Source: Bacillota bacterium
Lineage (GTDB): Bacteria > Bacillota > Sulfobacillia > JAUYEG01
Direction of reading: 5' to 3'
Length of the DNA stretch: 43,276 nt
Assembly (NCBI GenBank): GCA_030691505.1
Contig: JAUYEG010000010.1
Span: 1 to 43,276, forward strand
Position 1 is the stretch's first letter. Every line of letters starts with the position of its first letter. Position numbers and translations under genes: made by a program. Of this stretch, positions 32,248 to 39,556 are shown piece after piece. The notes below the pieces were generated by a model that did no database searches, had not been told where the DNA came from, and saw only the letters and a list, made by a program, of their open reading frames with translations.

Positions 32248-33459
32248 TTGACCAGATTCACCGTCGCCCTGACCCCTTGCCCTGATTACGAGACCTCGCA
32301 AGTCCGCGGGGCTGTGAGGCGCCTGCTTTCGGCCATCCCCGGCGCCCTTGAGGGGCTGCCCTACGGGGCGCGGGTGTTCCTCAAGCCAAACTTGCTGATG
32401 CCGCGCACTCCGGATCTCTGCGTGACCACGCACCCGGAGGTCGTCTCCGCCGTGGGTTTGGAAGTGCGCGGCCGCGAGCTGCACCCCGTAATCGGCGACA
32501 GCCCCGGCGGTCCGTTCACTCCCGCGCATTTGAGCCGCCTATACGCCGAAACCGCCATGGCCGAGGCTGCAGCGGCGTGCTGCGGGGAGCTCAACCTCGA
32601 TACAAGCACCGCCGAGGTCGAAGGGCGCGGCCTTTCAGTTCCAAGGCGCTTCACTTTCTGCCGCGCGATGGTTGAGTCAGCGGCCATCATCAACCTCTGC
32701 AAACTCAAAACCCACGGGCTGACCGGGCTCACCGGGGCGGTCAAGAACCTCTTTGGGTGCGTTCCGGGGCTGCTCAAGACCGAGTACCACATGACGCAGC
32801 CGACCGTGGAAGCATTCAGCGACATACTCGTGGACATCGCCAGGGTGCTGGCGCCCAGACTGACGATCATGGACGCGGTTGACGCGATGGAAGGGGCAGG
32901 ACCGTCGCACGGTACGCCGCGCCGCGTGGGTCTGCTATTGGCGGCCGCCGACCCGTTTGCGCTTGACTACGCAGTGGCGCGTATGCTCGACGCCAAGCCG
33001 GAGGGGTTCACGACCTTTGCGGCGGCTCTGCGGCGGGGATACGGACCGCAGGACGATGGGCAGCTTGAGGTGTTGTGGCTGCCCCCGGGCGATGAGGGCC
33101 CCGTCGCGCTTACCGGTGACGATGGCGTCCGCCTGCTGCGCGGGCTCGCCCCGGAGTCATTCCGACTGCTGGAGCCGGAGAACCTGTCGGGGCTGCACGG
33201 GCGGGGGATCGTCCGGCGCGTGCTCAGGACGGTTCAGCCGTGGCTTCGCACCCGGCCGGTGCTCACTCCCGGGCTCTGCACCGGGTGCGGCACTTGTGCC
33301 CGCGTATGCCCGGCCAAGGCCCTCGTTCTTAAGTCGCGGCGTCCCAAGATCGACCTCCGGCGCTGTATCCGTTGCTACTGCTGCCACGAACTGTGCCCGC
33401 ACGGGGCGCTGCGTATCGGACGCCCCCTGGGGAACCGCCTCCTCTACCGCCGGTCATAG
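32248..33459 (+). CDS. DUF362-domain protein with C-terminal 2x[4Fe-4S] ferredoxin
   Basis: 403 residues. The N-terminal ~300 residues match DUF362: VFLKPNLLMPRTPDLCVTTHPEVV, VIGDSPGGPF, INLCKLKTHGLTGLTGAVKNLFGCVPG and MDAVDAMEGAGPSHGTP. The C-terminus holds two ferredoxin motifs, CTGCGTCARVCP and CIRCYCCHELCP, each able to bind a 4Fe-4S cluster. These proteins are widespread in anaerobes, with no settled function. I start at TTG 32248 (LTRFTVALTPC) after GAGGAGG; an ATG at 32213 would add about 12 residues. It stands directly upstream of the novel membrane operon, in the same direction with only 19 bases between them. Confidence 0.9.
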   Translation: MTRFTVALTPCPDYETSQVRGAVRRLLSAIPGALEGLPYGARVFLKPNLLMPRTPDLCVTTHPEVVSAVGLEVRGRELHPVIGDSPGGPFTPAHLSRLYAETAMAEAAAACCGELNLDTSTAEVEGRGLSVPRRFTFCRAMVESAAIINLCKLKTHGLTGLTGAVKNLFGCVPGLLKTEYHMTQPTVEAFSDILVDIARVLAPRLTIMDAVDAMEGAGPSHGTPRRVGLLLAAADPFALDYAVARMLDAKPEGFTTFAAALRRGYGPQDDGQLEVLWLPPGDEGPVALTGDDGVRLLRGLAPESFRLLEPENLSGLHGRGIVRRVLRTVQPWLRTRPVLTPGLCTGCGTCARVCPAKALVLKSRRPKIDLRRCIRCYCCHELCPHGALRIGRPLGNRLLYRRS

Positions 33460-33478
33460 AAACCTTGACGGGGTGGTG

Positions 33479-33811
33479 ATGGGTTCTAGCTGGAGTTTTT
33501 CCTTGGATAACTGGTCTCCCCGTGAAATGGCAGCTTTTCCTTTGTGGGGCAGGAACAGCGCCCATACCCGACGAAACCCCAAAGAGCCGGGAAACCGCAT
33601 CGCTCCATTATTCGTGGCTCTCACTGCACACCTCGCCATTCTAGCCGGTGCCGTGTATGGATATGTATTACTGGTCCAGGCGGTTTCCCCTCGCAACACA
33701 ACTCCTGTTGGGAGGTGGTGGACCGGCAGCCGGACTGACCGTGGCTCGTTTTGTTCTCCGCAGTTCTCCAACGGTAAAGGGGAGGTGACATTGTGGTGGT
33801 GTTTCAACTAG
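33479..33811 (+). CDS. Small single-span membrane protein, possible first gene of the DUF6754 operon
   Basis: 110 residues from ATG at 33479 (GGGGTGGTG just before it). The hydrophobic segment IAPLFVALTAHLAILAGAVYGYVLL, about residues 47-71, would span the membrane once. Before it lies a basic stretch (RNSAHTRRNPKEPGNR). It overlaps the following GTG by 19 bases. Base composition is visibly lower in GC than its neighbours. I do not know a homologue. The alternative is an untranslated leader of the operon with a chance frame; the clean membrane segment argues mildly for a gene. Confidence 0.5.
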   Translation: MGSSWSFSLDNWSPREMAAFPLWGRNSAHTRRNPKEPGNRIAPLFVALTAHLAILAGAVYGYVLLVQAVSPRNTTPVGRWWTGSRTDRGSFCSPQFSNGKGEVTLWWCFN

Positions 33812-34614
33812 CCGCCGATCCTGTCCTGGGCATCCTCTATGCGGGCAGGACCATGCAGCTTCTGACCATGATCATCTTCAGCGCCTTCGTCTACGTCATG
33901 ATCCGCCGTGCCAGAGCGGGCCTTCCTGTTCCCGCGATCCGCAAGATCCCGGGCCTGGAAGCCGTTGACGAGGCCATCGGCCGGGCGACGGAAATGGGCC
34001 GTCCAGTGCACTTCGCACCGGGAATCGGTGGTATCACGAACGCCGACACTTTCGCGGCGTGGGCCTTCCTCGGGCACATCGCGAAGCTGTGCGCCCGGTA
34101 CGATACCAGGCTGATCAACACCAACCGCGATTATCTGGTCCATACGATCAACGAGGAACTTATCCGGCAGTCATATCTGGAGGCCGGCAGACCTGACTCC
34201 TACAACCCCGACGATGTCCGCTATCTGACCGGGTCGCAGTTCGGCTACGCGGCCGGCGTCCTCGGAATGATGCAGCGCGAGCGCCCCGCAGCCAACATCC
34301 TTATCGGATACTTCTTCGCCGAGTCCATGCTCTTCGCCGAGGGCGGCGCCAACATCGGCGCAATCCAGATCGCCGGCACGACCAACACTGTCCAGCTGCC
34401 GTTCTTCCTCGCGGCCTGCGACTACACGCTTCTGGGCGAGGAGATCTACGCCGGTGGGGCCTACCTGTCCAAGGAGCCCAACCTGATCGGCACGGTGGTG
34501 GGCCAGGACTGGGGCCGTATCCTTACGTTCGTGGTCATGGTGATCGGCTGTGCGCTGGCAAACCTGGCGGCGGCGCAGGGCACGGCGTTCAAGAACTACC
34601 TGTTGACCAAATAG
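33793..34614 (+). CDS. DUF6754-type membrane protein
   Basis: 273 residues with an N-terminal membrane segment (residues about 17-38, RTMQLLTMIIFSAFVYVMIRR) and a C-terminal one (about 245-265, ILTFVVMVIGCALANLAAAQG). The central ~200 residues look globular with Rossmann-like patterns (GRPVHFAPGIGGITNADTFAA; ANILIGYFFAESMLFAEGGANIGAIQIAGTTN; GEEIYAGGAYLS). I recall such proteins as DUF6754, function unknown. The start is one of three successive GTG codons (33793, 33796, 33799) after GGGGAGGTGA. It is followed 21 bases later by the next membrane gene. It is the most conserved-looking member of the operon. Confidence 0.85.
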   Translation: MVVFQLAADPVLGILYAGRTMQLLTMIIFSAFVYVMIRRARAGLPVPAIRKIPGLEAVDEAIGRATEMGRPVHFAPGIGGITNADTFAAWAFLGHIAKLCARYDTRLINTNRDYLVHTINEELIRQSYLEAGRPDSYNPDDVRYLTGSQFGYAAGVLGMMQRERPAANILIGYFFAESMLFAEGGANIGAIQIAGTTNTVQLPFFLAACDYTLLGEEIYAGGAYLSKEPNLIGTVVGQDWGRILTFVVMVIGCALANLAAAQGTAFKNYLLTK

Positions 34615-34635
34615 GCCGCGTGAGGAGGTGCGAGA

Positions 34636-35259
34636 ATGCGTAAGCAACTGCCCCTGCTCTTGACGGGCACCGCGGCCCTCTGGGTCGTGCTCTGCCAGTA
34701 CATCCACCAGTTCAACGCGCTTAAGATGATGGGCACCACCGACCAGTGGCAACAGATTATCGTGGCAACGATGACTCTGGTCGGCGCCGTCAACCTGACC
34801 CGGATTCACGGGACCAACATCCAGCGGCGGCGTTCAGGGTATTACAACTCGATCGCCCTGCTCGTTGCGCTGTGGGCGTACATCGCCATGGGTATTTACC
34901 TGACCAACAAGCACGTTACCTATCGCTGGGTTTACGACGCTACCTGCGTTCCCTGGGAAGCTACGATGTTTTCCATGATCGCGTTCTTCATCGCTTCCGC
35001 GGCCGTCCGGACGTTCCGCATCAGGACCGCGGAGGCTGCTGTGATGGGTCTGGTTGCAGCGTTCGTTATGCTTGGCAACGTCCCGCTGGGCCCGGTGATC
35101 TCGGACAAGATCCCCCAGCTCAAGGACTGGCTAATGAATATCCCCAACGGGGCGGGGTTCCGTGCGATCCGTATCGGCATTTACATTGGTACTTTCGCCG
35201 CGGCCATGCGCATTGCGCTTGGTCTTGAACGTGCCCATCTGGGCAGCGGCGCCCAGTAG
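34636..35259 (+). CDS. Unknown polytopic membrane protein, DUF6754 operon
   Basis: 207 residues with about five or six membrane segments: residues about 6-24, 40-58, 72-92, 108-126, 132-152 and 175-195. Loops contain the polar stretch RIHGTNIQRRRSGYYNS. No known transporter or enzyme motif is visible. ATG at 34636 has a strong GAGGAGGTG site. It lies 21 bases after the DUF6754 gene and 24 bases before the next gene, clearly one transcription unit. Confidence 0.82.
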   Translation: MRKQLPLLLTGTAALWVVLCQYIHQFNALKMMGTTDQWQQIIVATMTLVGAVNLTRIHGTNIQRRRSGYYNSIALLVALWAYIAMGIYLTNKHVTYRWVYDATCVPWEATMFSMIAFFIASAAVRTFRIRTAEAAVMGLVAAFVMLGNVPLGPVISDKIPQLKDWLMNIPNGAGFRAIRIGIYIGTFAAAMRIALGLERAHLGSGAQ

Positions 35260-35283
35260 CCGGCGGGAGGAGGTGCGCAAATC

Positions 35284-36120
35284 ATGTGGGAGAAACTGCA
35301 AGATCTTGACCGCAGGTGGATCTATCTGGTCTTCGTGATCGCCCTGCTGTTCCCCCTGTTCAAACCCCTCGGCCTGCCGATCAAGGTCGGGGCCGACGTG
35401 CAAAATTTCTACACTAAGTTTGACAAACTGCCCGCCGGCGCCGTGGTCTGGCTGTCGCCGGACTACAGCCCCGGCGCCTCGGCGGAGCTAAACCCGCAGT
35501 TCGAGGCGGTCCTGCGTCATTGCTTCAAGAATAACTACAAGCTTCTCATGTACAGCATGTGGGAGCAGGGTTCCTTCCTTGGCCGCGACATCATGGAGAG
35601 GGTCGCCAAAGAGTTGAACAAGGTCCACGGGGTGGATTGGATCTACCTCGGATGGCGGGCCGGTGGGAACACCGTCATCCGCCGGGCCAGCGAGGACCTG
35701 TGGGGCGCGATGGAGAACCTCGATGGCTACGACAAACCGCTCGCCGATTCGCCGCTTATGGCCAACATCAGACGGCTGTGGACGCCGGACGTTGACGCCA
35801 TCGTATGCTTCAGCTCCGGCAGCCCGGGCGACGGTGACTACATGACCTACGTCACCGACCCGGCCGCCAAAGAGGCCAAGCCGGTACTGCTGTTCACGGG
35901 CCAGGTGGCCGTGCAGGCTCCATCACGCATTCCGGTCATCCGTTCCGGCCAGATACAGGGCATGATCCCGGGCATGGGCGGCGCGGCGGAGTACGAAACG
36001 CTCAACAAGATCCCCGGCAAGGCGGCGGGGCTGATGGATGCCCAGTCGCTGGCGCACGTGGTTATCCTTGCGTTCATCGTCTTGGGCAATATCGCCTATC
36101 TTGCGTCGCGCAAGAAATAG
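35284..36120 (+). CDS. Unknown protein with N- and C-terminal membrane anchors, DUF6754 operon
   Basis: 278 residues. Hydrophobic segments lie at residues about 11-30 (RRWIYLVFVIALLFPLFKPL) and about 252-272 (LAHVVILAFIVLGNIAYLA). Between them is a ~200-residue globular domain with alpha/beta rhythm (KLPAGAVVWLSPDYSPGASAEL; NYKLLMYSMWEQGSFLGRDI; GVDWIYLGWRAGGNTVI; VDAIVCFSSGSPGDGDYMTY; AKPVLLFTGQVAVQ). The topology matches that of the DUF6754 protein, two anchors around one Rossmann-like domain. That suggests two paralogous or partner subunits. The ribosome binding site is GGGAGGAGGTG. The function is unknown. Confidence 0.85.
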   Translation: MWEKLQDLDRRWIYLVFVIALLFPLFKPLGLPIKVGADVQNFYTKFDKLPAGAVVWLSPDYSPGASAELNPQFEAVLRHCFKNNYKLLMYSMWEQGSFLGRDIMERVAKELNKVHGVDWIYLGWRAGGNTVIRRASEDLWGAMENLDGYDKPLADSPLMANIRRLWTPDVDAIVCFSSGSPGDGDYMTYVTDPAAKEAKPVLLFTGQVAVQAPSRIPVIRSGQIQGMIPGMGGAAEYETLNKIPGKAAGLMDAQSLAHVVILAFIVLGNIAYLASRKK

Positions 36121-36142
36121 CCCAGGCAAGGGGGTGAAGTGA

Positions 36143-36760
36143 ATGTCAACGACACAGATCTGGATCGCAGCGCTGGGCACACTGGCCCTGTTCTCCTTCC
36201 TGTGGAAAGAGAACCCGGCCTACCGCTTCGTCGAACACATCTTCATCGGGCTGACGGCTGCGCACGTCGTCGTCATGAACTACGACAGCTACATCAAGCC
36301 GGTCTGGCGCGACAGCGTCATGCGCGACGGCAAGTATGTGCTGATCATCCCGTTCCTCATCGGCCTGCTGATCTACACGCGGTATAGCAAGAGCATCAAC
36401 TGGCTCGCGCGCATCCCGATGTCCCTGCTGGTGGGCTACGGCGTCGGGTACACCCTGGCGTTCAATCCCCTGCCCTTCCTGCGGCAGGTGACCGACAACT
36501 TCGTCAAGTTCCAGGGCAAGACCGCGACCATCACAGCAAACAACGTGCTCTTCTTCGTGATGTCCATGGCCGGGCTGGCGTACTTCTTCTTCACCGTGTC
36601 CCGGGAGAAGTACGGCCTGCAGTACATTTCGACCCTGGGCCGCTACACGATCGTCATCGCCCTCGGCGCCTCGTATGGCAGCACCGTGCAGGGCCGTATC
36701 TCGCTGCTGCTCGGCCGCATGCAGTTCCTGCTCAAGGACTGGCTGGGCGTGCTGCAGTGA
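36143..36760 (+). CDS. Unknown polytopic membrane protein, last gene of DUF6754 operon
   Basis: 205 residues with about six membrane segments (near residues 5-22, 30-48, 70-88, 93-112, 130-150 and 163-185). A polar loop MNYDSYIKPVWRDSVMRDGKY follows the second. No recognised motif is visible. ATG at 36143 has GGGGGTGAAG upstream, 22 bases after the previous stop. A strong hairpin follows the gene by about 50 bases, so this is the operon end. It could pair with the other polytopic protein (34636-35259), which has similar size and span count. Confidence 0.82.
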   Translation: MSTTQIWIAALGTLALFSFLWKENPAYRFVEHIFIGLTAAHVVVMNYDSYIKPVWRDSVMRDGKYVLIIPFLIGLLIYTRYSKSINWLARIPMSLLVGYGVGYTLAFNPLPFLRQVTDNFVKFQGKTATITANNVLFFVMSMAGLAYFFFTVSREKYGLQYISTLGRYTIVIALGASYGSTVQGRISLLLGRMQFLLKDWLGVLQ

Positions 36761-36813
36761 CATAGGGCATCAGTGACGCCGGCTTTGCCCGGCCGCACTG
36801 GGGTGAGTTGGGG

Positions 36814-36862
36814 CTGGGCCGAAGGCCGCACATGGCAGCCTTCGGCCCAGTCTTTGTCTTGC
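36814..36862 (+). terminator. Intrinsic terminator of the DUF6754 operon
   Basis: CTGGGCCGAAGGC (36814-36826) pairs perfectly with GCCTTCGGCCCAG (36838-36850) around an 11-base loop, followed by TCTTTGTCTTGC. The 13-bp stem with a T-rich tail lies about 50 bases after the last gene. Confidence 0.8.
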
Positions 36863-36892
36863 CCGCCTGCTTGCTTGCCCGCCTGCTTGCTT
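36861..36892. repeat. Tandem 16-bp repeat, two copies
   Basis: GCCCGCCTGCTTGCTT occurs twice back to back (36861-36876, 36877-36892), then GCCC begins a partial third copy. It lies between the operon terminator and the end of the DUF1540 gene. It is probably slippage-derived. Confidence 0.8.
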
Positions 36893-36903
36893 GCCCTGGC
36901 TGC

Positions 36904-37188
36904 CTAGCGCTGCTCCTCGCCGCTCCGCATCTTGTTACGCTCGTTGCCCAACCCGCGCGGCGCGAAGGTCTCGCACGCGGTTTCCCTGGACGTCCGGGCG
37001 CGGCGATGGCCTTGCTCACGCTCGCCGACGAGCGTCCCGATCTCCATGTCGCCCCTGCCCGCAACGCTGCCCGAGCTGTTGTCAACCTCGATCTGCTTGG
37101 CCTCGCACCGGTTGCCGTTGCCCCAGTAATCGCAGTTGTCGACGTAGCACCTGATGCGGTGTGTCACATCCTGCTCCTGTCTGTCCAC
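36904..37188 (-). CDS. DUF1540-family cysteine-motif protein
   Basis: 94 residues. The N-terminal RIRCYVDNCDYWGNGNRCEAKQIEVD (Cys 14, 19 and 28) with a later ETACETFAP is the DUF1540 pattern, a small probable metal-binding fold common in Bacillota. GTG at 37188 has GGAGGTG about seven bases upstream. The start overlaps the end of the small gene upstream by 25 bases. A long polar linker (residues about 38-70) and an Arg/Glu-rich tail are additions to the core. The function of the family is unknown; some members occur with sporulation genes. Confidence 0.82.
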   Translation of the reverse strand: MDRQEQDVTHRIRCYVDNCDYWGNGNRCEAKQIEVDNSSGSVAGRGDMEIGTLVGEREQGHRRARTSRETACETFAPRGLGNERNKMRSGEEQR

Positions 37189-37376
37189 CCGCGCACCTCC
37201 ATGCTGGCATAGTAGGACTGCGCCCCTAGTTTGCTCCAGAACACGGCCAGATACTGCTCAAGCTCCCACTGGTGGACCTGGGTCCGGTATACGTCCGCCT
37301 CGATGCGCTTGGCATCGACGAATCTGGCCAGGATATGCTCGCCAAGGGCCGCAGGTCCAAGCCTGCTAACGCCCAA
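37164..37376 (-). CDS. Small unknown protein upstream of the DUF1540 gene
   Basis: 70 residues from TTG at 37376, with weak AAGGGC upstream. It looks helical and amphipathic (LGEHILARFVDAKRIEADVYRTQVHQWELEQYLAVFWSKLG). Its 3' end overlaps the DUF1540 start by 25 bases, which suggests coupling. I do not recognise it. It could also be the surviving C-terminal piece of a longer gene. Confidence 0.5.
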   Translation of the reverse strand: MGVSRLGPAALGEHILARFVDAKRIEADVYRTQVHQWELEQYLAVFWSKLGAQSYYASMEVRGWTDRSRM

Positions 37377-37729
37377 ATGCCCTTAGGCAGAGCAGAACTG
37401 CGCTAAATCAGGCAGATCCCGAATCGGATCTGACGGATTCTGGGCAGATGTTGGGTCGGACCTGACTGTTCTTGAACACCAAAACGGCTTCGTGCGCGGC
37501 ACCTGTCCAGAATCAGGCAGATCCGCAGCGCCCCCTAACCGGCCGCCAACCGTGCCTAGGGCTATGCGCCATCAAACTATCCAGCCCAGACCCCTGCCGG
37601 CGCGCCGGACCGGACATAGCCGCAGGCAGGACCCTGGCCCTTGCCCGCGGAAACGCTGGTAGGGCAGGATGACCGCAAAGCGTAGCTTGTCTTCGCCACC
37701 TGACATAGCACCGCCCGGGAGGATCGCCG
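37377..37729. repeat. Repeat-rich intergenic region before the lipoprotein gene
   Basis: No gene is supported in these 353 bases. AATCAGGCAGATCC occurs twice (37406-37419 and 37511-37524), and TCGGAYCTGAC twice (37424-37434, 37455-37465). A hairpin CAGATCC-CGAATC-GGATCTG lies within the first part. The last ~80 bases (37648-37715) are structured and contain GACCGCAAAGC, loosely like part of a c-di-GMP-I riboswitch, but not enough to call one. Confidence 0.55.
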
Positions 37730-39250
37730 ATGCAACTCGCAGGGACACCACGCGCCGCGGGCACTATGCGGCGAAGGCCCGGCCACAGCGACAGCGCCGC
37801 CCGGCCGCTTCGCCTCGCCGCGGTACTGTCCGTCACCTTGCTGGTGGTCGCCGCCCTTGTGGCAGGATGCACGCTTGACGGTCCACAGCTCGTCTCCACG
37901 ACCCCCGGAGCAGGCTCAGCCGGCGTGCCTGTCAGCACATCGATACTCGTGCGATTTGACCGGGCGATGGACGAGTCCTCGCTGCCCAAGGCAGTGGTTT
38001 TGACCCCTGCCCCTCCCGGCGGTGTTGAGCTTGCAATGGGCGACGGGCTCACAGCTGTGGAGTTGATTCTCCGAGGGCCGCTCAAGCCCGATACCGCATA
38101 CACGCTGACCATCAGCAGAGAAGCCCGCGATCAGGATGGCCGCCGGCTGCGCAAGTCAACTGCCGTCACCTGGCGCACGGCCCCAGCGCGGCAGGTCGCC
38201 TGCAGCTGGCCGGTCTGGTCACCCGACGGCAGCCGCCTGGCGTGGCTGGAAGATGCCGCAGATGGCCGCACACTCTGGACCGCCAATGCGGACGGCACTG
38301 GCATCCGACGGCTGGCTTCGGGCATATGGCCGGAGAGCAAGGCAACGTGGGCCCCGGACGGTACGGGCCTGATCGTGGCCGTTATTGCCGGCAGCGGCGA
38401 GGGCAACCGCGCCGTGTTGGAGCTCATCAGCTTGCAGCCGGACGTTTTGGCGGAGCCGCTGGCCCTGAACAGCGCCCTTGTGAACCCCGGGAAGCTTACA
38501 GTGACCTTCTCGCCGGATGGCTCCAGGATGGCCGTGCAGAACAACATGTACATGGTCGACGCTCACTCGGATTTCTACCGCCAGTTGGGCGTTGCCCAGG
38601 CAGACGGAACGAGCATCGCGTTCTTCGGAAACCTCCTGGTTGGCTGGGGACCGGACGGCTCCTCGCTCATCTTCCTGGACATGCCCGGCATCGGCGAGGC
38701 CCACGATTTTGACTACGACATCTGGCGGTACACCCTCTCAAACCAGGCCAAGACCCTCGTCGGGGCCGCCGGCAAGGTAAAGAACCTCGGGTCCGTGGCC
38801 CGGCAGCCCTCCGGCACCCACTTCGTGTTCGCCGACTGGATAGCTGAGGATGTGAAGACCGCCGACGGATGGGAAATAACGCGCCTGCCCCGAGACCTCT
38901 GGACCATGACATCGGACGGCACGAGCGTGACCCGGCTCACCCGGGACTGCGGCCACAATGCCGACCCCTCACCCGCGCCCGGCGGAAAGGTGGCCTTTGC
39001 GTCTGACCGCGGCGAAGGAACGTCTACCGGAGACTGGGATATCTGGCTGCTCGACGCGCCGGTGCCCGGCGCCAGGGCGACGAACCTGACCCGGCGGGCG
39101 GGGTATGATGGCCAGCCATCGTTCTCCCCCGACGGGAGCCTGATCGCGTACGTCTCGGACGCAACCGGCAGCCGCGAGGTATGGGTCATGGTCTACGATT
39201 CCGGGCAGACACGCGTCATCAGCGGCATTGAAGGGAGTGCGGGCCCGTGA
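37730..39250 (+). CDS. Secreted lipoprotein with Ig-like domain and TolB-like propeller repeats
   Basis: 506 residues. The signal peptide ends in a lipobox (VAALVAGC, acylated Cys47). A bacterial Ig-like (Big_5) domain spans residues about 50-145 (VSTTPGAGSAGVPVSTSILVRFDRAMDESSL ... TAYTLTISREARDQDGRRL). Repeats typical of a TolB/PD40 beta-propeller follow: WSPDGSRLAW, WAPDGTGLIV, FSPDGSRMAV, WGPDGSSLIF, FSPDGSLIAYVSD. It should sit on the outer face of the membrane as a binding or scaffold protein. ATG at 37730 has GGGAGG seven bases upstream; an in-frame ATG at 37766 is possible. Its stop overlaps the next small gene (GTGA). Confidence 0.9.
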   Translation: MQLAGTPRAAGTMRRRPGHSDSAARPLRLAAVLSVTLLVVAALVAGCTLDGPQLVSTTPGAGSAGVPVSTSILVRFDRAMDESSLPKAVVLTPAPPGGVELAMGDGLTAVELILRGPLKPDTAYTLTISREARDQDGRRLRKSTAVTWRTAPARQVACSWPVWSPDGSRLAWLEDAADGRTLWTANADGTGIRRLASGIWPESKATWAPDGTGLIVAVIAGSGEGNRAVLELISLQPDVLAEPLALNSALVNPGKLTVTFSPDGSRMAVQNNMYMVDAHSDFYRQLGVAQADGTSIAFFGNLLVGWGPDGSSLIFLDMPGIGEAHDFDYDIWRYTLSNQAKTLVGAAGKVKNLGSVARQPSGTHFVFADWIAEDVKTADGWEITRLPRDLWTMTSDGTSVTRLTRDCGHNADPSPAPGGKVAFASDRGEGTSTGDWDIWLLDAPVPGARATNLTRRAGYDGQPSFSPDGSLIAYVSDATGSREVWVMVYDSGQTRVISGIEGSAGP

Positions 39251-39462
39251 ACCCAGCGGGAGTTGCGGTAAGCGCAGTTGTGGTCCTGTTCCTGCTTTCT
39301 GCTCCGCGTGGCAAGAACAAGTACTACCCTCTCGGTTTCGGCGTCTTCCTTGGCCTGTTGTCCTCGGCCTACGCGGCGGTCAACGGCGAGTGGATGTTCT
39401 ATGTCCTCGGCGTCCTGGCGCTCGCAAGAGGGTACTGGCAGCACCGCCGCTGGCAGGAGTAG
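39247..39462 (+). CDS. Small two-span membrane protein coupled to the lipoprotein gene
   Basis: 71 residues, GTG at 39247 in a GTGA overlap with the lipoprotein stop. Hydrophobic segments lie at residues about 3-18 (PAGVAVSAVVVLFLLS) and 28-60 (LGFGVFLGLLSSAYAAV, then WMFYVLGVLALARGY). No motif is recognised. The overlap argues for a functional pairing with the lipoprotein. Confidence 0.75.
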   Translation: MNPAGVAVSAVVVLFLLSAPRGKNKYYPLGFGVFLGLLSSAYAAVNGEWMFYVLGVLALARGYWQHRRWQE

Positions 39463-39488
39463 GGCTCCCGCCCCCGATCCGATTATCC

Positions 39489-39544
39489 GCACCGCTATCG
39501 GGCCCAACCGGACCGACCGGCCCGGCCGGGCCCGATAGCGGTGC
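39489..39544. terminator. Bidirectional terminator, 17-bp perfect stem
   Basis: GCACCGCTATCGGGCCC (39489-39505) pairs exactly with its complement at 39528-39544. The 22-base loop is itself GC-rich and partly self-complementary. It lies between the convergent small membrane gene and the PRK06851-type gene. No strong T-run follows on either side. Confidence 0.75.
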
Positions 39545-39556
39545 ACGCAACGAGAG

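Noticed and set aside
36139-36763. Long overlapping frames on both strands within the last membrane-operon gene
   Set aside because: The minus-strand frame is His/Gln/Asp-rich without hydrophobic pattern, a mirror of the real GC-rich gene.
36861-36892. CRISPR-like repeat
   Set aside because: There are only two adjacent 16-bp copies with no spacer between them.
39489-39544. Inverted repeat as the end of an insertion sequence
   Set aside because: It is a single hairpin between convergent genes with no transposase or second end; a bidirectional terminator explains it.
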